From NCBI GenBank assembly GCA_947629065.1, contig CANRCH010000027.1:1-15307 (forward strand): DNA of 15,307 nucleotides, given 5' to 3'. Of this stretch, positions 13,057 to 15,307 are shown in pieces (the stretch's first letter is position 1; the number at the start of each line of letters is the position of its first letter). This DNA comes from an uncultured Aliarcobacter sp. (GTDB lineage Bacteria; Campylobacterota; Campylobacteria; Campylobacterales; Arcobacteraceae). The position numbers and the translations under genes are program-made. A model generated the notes under the pieces. That model saw only the letters and a program-made list of their open reading frames with translations, made no database searches and had not been told where the DNA came from.

Positions 13057-15307
13057 ATGTTAAAGAGAGTGTCTTTAATGGCTTCAATGCTTCTTTTTTC
13101 TGCAACATCTATGTTATCAAACACAGATCTGCAAAAAGTAATGAAAGATAGAGGTCTAACGGAAAGAGATGTTTTAGCAGCTGCTAAAACTTATACTCCA
13201 ACAGGTATGAAAGATGAATACTATGTATTTAGTTCTGGTGGACAATCTGGACAAGTGATTGTTTATGGTGTTCCTTCAATGAGAATTCTTAAATATATTG
13301 GAGTTTTCAGTCCTGAGCCTTGGCAAGGATATGGATTTGATAATGAATCTAAAAAACTTCTTGAAACAGGTTATATTAGAGGTCAAGAGATAAAATGGGG
13401 AGATACTCACCATCCAAACTTTAGTGAAAAAAATGGAGAGTATGCTGGAGATTATCTATTTATAAATGATAAAGCAAACCCTAGAGTTGCTGTTATAGAT
13501 TTACACGATTTTGAAACAGTTCAAATTGTTGTAAACCCTGTATTAAAAAGTACTCACGGTGGTAGTTTTGTTACTCCAAATACAGAATATATTGTAGATG
13601 CTTGTCAATATGCAGCTCCACTTGAGAATGATTGGGTTCCAATTGAAGCTTACGAAGAGAAGTATAGAGGTGGGGTTACACTTTGGAAATTTGATTACGA
13701 TAAGGGAAGAATTAACGAAAAAGAGTCATTTACTTTAGAGTTACCTCCTTATATGCAAGATTTAAGTGATGCTGGTAAAGGTGAATCTATGGGTTGGGCG
13801 TTTACAAACAGCTTTAACTCAGAGATGTACACAGGTGGAATTGAAAAAGGATTACCTCCTTTTGAAGCTGGTATGAGTAGAAATGATACTGACTACTTAC
13901 ACATTTACAACTGGCAAATTTTAGAAAAACTTGCAAAAGATCCTAAAAATGTAAAAGTTATAAATGGTCACAGAGTTGTAACAATTGAAGCTGCTGTTAA
14001 AGGTGGTGCACTATTCTTACTTCCTGAAGCAAAATCTCCACACGGTGTTGATGTAACTCCAGATGGAAGATATATTATTATTGGTGGAAAACTTGATACT
14101 CACGTAACTGTATTTGATTTTAGAAAAATCAAAGAGCAAATTGACAAAGGTGAATTTGTAGCTAAAGATCCATTTGGTATTCCAATTTTAGACTTCAAAA
14201 AAGCTTTACAAGGTCAAGTTGAATTAGGTCTTGGGCCTCTTCATAACACTTTTGATTCAAAAGAAGGAATTGTTTATACATCACTTTATGTTGATTCACA
14301 AGTTGTTAAATGGGATTTTAAAAACCTAAAAGTTTTAGATAGAGTAAATGTTCACTATAACATCGGACACCTTGATTCAATGGAAGGTAAATCAACTAAA
14401 CCAAAAGGTAAATATGGAATTGCTTTAAATAAACTATCTATTGATAGATTTTTACCAGTAGGTCCATTACATCCACAAAATCACCAACTAATTGACTTAG
14501 CTAGTGATAAAATGGAGTTAATCTATGATATGCCAATTGGTCTTGGAGAGCCACACGATGTTGTTTCAATCCATGCAAGTAAAATTAATCCTAAAAAAAC
14601 TTATGATCAAATGGGAACAAATAGTAGAACAGGTGAAAAACACGAAGGTGCTACACTTGCAGGTCAAGAGAGAATTGAAAGAGATGGAAACAAAGTTAAA
14701 GTTTATATGACAGCTGTTAGAAGTCACTTAAACCCTGAGCACATCGAAGTTAAAAAAGGTGATGAAGTAACAATTTATGTAACTAACCTTGAAAGAGCAC
14801 AAGATGAAACTCACGCATTTGGACTTTCTGGACTAAATGTTCACGCATCTGTTGAACCAGGTAAAACTTCTTCTGTTACATTTACAGCAGATCAAGAAGG
14901 TGTTTATCCATACTATTGTACAGAGTTTTGTTCAGCTTTACACTTGGAGATGATGGGGTATTTATATGTTAAAGACCCAAATAAACAATATCCTGATTAT
15001 AAAGCAGCAAGTGTTGCAAAAATGTCTCCTGAAGAGCTACAAAAAGAGTATAATAAAATCTTAGCTACGAATAAAGCAACTGATGATGTAATTCAAAGTG
15101 TTGTTAAATTCCTAAAAGATAAAGGTTTTGACAAATACCCTGAAGTTAAATCTTTAGTAAATGATGCACTTGATCAATATGGAAAAATTCCAGCTGAAAA
15201 AGCAAAAGCTGATGAAGCGGCAAAAGCAAATGACCTAAATACTGCTATTTTATGGGAAAACCAAGTTTGGCAATATATGGTAAAAACAGCAGATGTTGGT
15301 TTAAGAG
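13057..15307 (+). CDS. nosZ: Nitrous-oxide reductase, clade II (partial, C-terminus cut)
   Basis: The last enzyme of denitrification, reducing N2O to N2 in the periplasm. 750 codons are visible and the frame is open at the right edge. Residues 1-21 are a Sec-type signal peptide without twin arginine, the mark of clade II ('atypical') NosZ. The seven CuZ histidines are all present: H118, H119 ('DTHHP'), H167 ('STHGG'), H329 ('SPHGV'), H396 ('PLHNTF'), H438 ('IGHLD') and H500 ('EPHDVV'). The CuA site is complete: H586 ('DETHAF'), C621 and C625 in 'YYCTEFCSALH', H629 and M632. After the cupredoxin domain (ending near 640) the chain goes on for at least 110 residues. This fits the extra C-terminal cytochrome c domain of Wolinella-type cNosZ, but its haem motif is not inside the window. 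The ATG has a perfect AGGAGG (13045-13050) 6 bases upstream. The rest of a nos cluster is expected to the right. Confidence 0.97.
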   Translation, partial: MLKRVSLMASMLLFSATSMLSNTDLQKVMKDRGLTERDVLAAAKTYTPTGMKDEYYVFSSGGQSGQVIVYGVPSMRILKYIGVFSPEPWQGYGFDNESKKLLETGYIRGQEIKWGDTHHPNFSEKNGEYAGDYLFINDKANPRVAVIDLHDFETVQIVVNPVLKSTHGGSFVTPNTEYIVDACQYAAPLENDWVPIEAYEEKYRGGVTLWKFDYDKGRINEKESFTLELPPYMQDLSDAGKGESMGWAFTNSFNSEMYTGGIEKGLPPFEAGMSRNDTDYLHIYNWQILEKLAKDPKNVKVINGHRVVTIEAAVKGGALFLLPEAKSPHGVDVTPDGRYIIIGGKLDTHVTVFDFRKIKEQIDKGEFVAKDPFGIPILDFKKALQGQVELGLGPLHNTFDSKEGIVYTSLYVDSQVVKWDFKNLKVLDRVNVHYNIGHLDSMEGKSTKPKGKYGIALNKLSIDRFLPVGPLHPQNHQLIDLASDKMELIYDMPIGLGEPHDVVSIHASKINPKKTYDQMGTNSRTGEKHEGATLAGQERIERDGNKVKVYMTAVRSHLNPEHIEVKKGDEVTIYVTNLERAQDETHAFGLSGLNVHASVEPGKTSSVTFTADQEGVYPYYCTEFCSALHLEMMGYLYVKDPNKQYPDYKAASVAKMSPEELQKEYNKILATNKATDDVIQSVVKFLKDKGFDKYPEVKSLVNDALDQYGKIPAEKAKADEAAKANDLNTAILWENQVWQYMVKTADVGLR

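Noticed and set aside
14525..14710. Short plus-strand frame of 61 codons inside nosZ
   Set aside because: It overlaps the conserved nosZ frame out of phase and has no ribosome binding site.
1..15307. CRISPR arrays, tRNA or rRNA genes, insertion sequences, prophage or toxin-antitoxin genes
   Set aside because: I looked for spaced direct repeats, cloverleaf-like GC-rich stretches, transposase or phage motifs and paired small genes on both strands, and found none.

Overview
The window is about 15.3 kb of very AT-rich DNA. Arg is mostly AGA and Leu mostly TTA or CTT. The content points to an Arcobacter-like member of the Campylobacterota (Epsilonproteobacteria). Evidence for this is the 'MGRAFE' type of YebC, an MlaA-MlaC-RND gene run that I recall from Campylobacter (Cj1371-1373), a Sec-exported clade II nitrous-oxide reductase, and sigma-70 promoters of the extended '-10' type (TTTTGCTANAAT). 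This placement comes from gene content alone and no database was searched.

Layout, left to right. (1) Positions 1-2076, minus strand: yebC, then a small coiled-coil protein, then the N-terminal part of a protein that resembles an OmpA-family sensor protein and runs off the left edge. (2) Positions 2185-3036, plus strand: a secreted M23 peptidase whose promoter sits so close to the ATG that its mRNA is probably leaderless. (3) Positions 3096-7503, plus strand: a tight operon of an MlaA-like outer-membrane protein, the periplasmic phospholipid carrier MlaC, a 12-TM RND/MMPL exporter, and a LOG-type phosphoribohydrolase. (4) Positions 7531-8163, minus strand: a HAD phosphatase, convergent with LOG. 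(5) Positions 8287-10278, plus strand: a BCCT betaine/choline transporter with a long cytoplasmic tail. (6) Positions 10297-12822, minus strand: a large GH17-GT2 fusion, an NdvB-like beta-glucan synthase, convergent with BCCT. (7) Positions 13057-15307, plus strand: nosZ, cut by the right edge, behind a regulatory region with a 12-bp inverted repeat.

Most of the genes serve the cell envelope. They cover peptidoglycan trimming, phospholipid traffic between the membranes, osmoprotectant uptake and probable periplasmic or exported beta-glucan. The respiratory nosZ unit begins at the right.

The two most unusual observations concern the envelope genes. A 13-residue acidic-aromatic motif (DFxDxFExEFAxS) occurs both in the N-terminus of the MlaA-like protein and in the second periplasmic loop of the adjacent RND exporter. 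This suggests that both dock the same partner, perhaps MlaC. Second, the coiled-coil protein paired with the roadblock/OmpA-like protein looks like a two-component envelope module that I cannot assign to a described pathway. No tRNA, rRNA, CRISPR array, insertion sequence or phage gene was seen. No gap between genes exceeds 300 bases.
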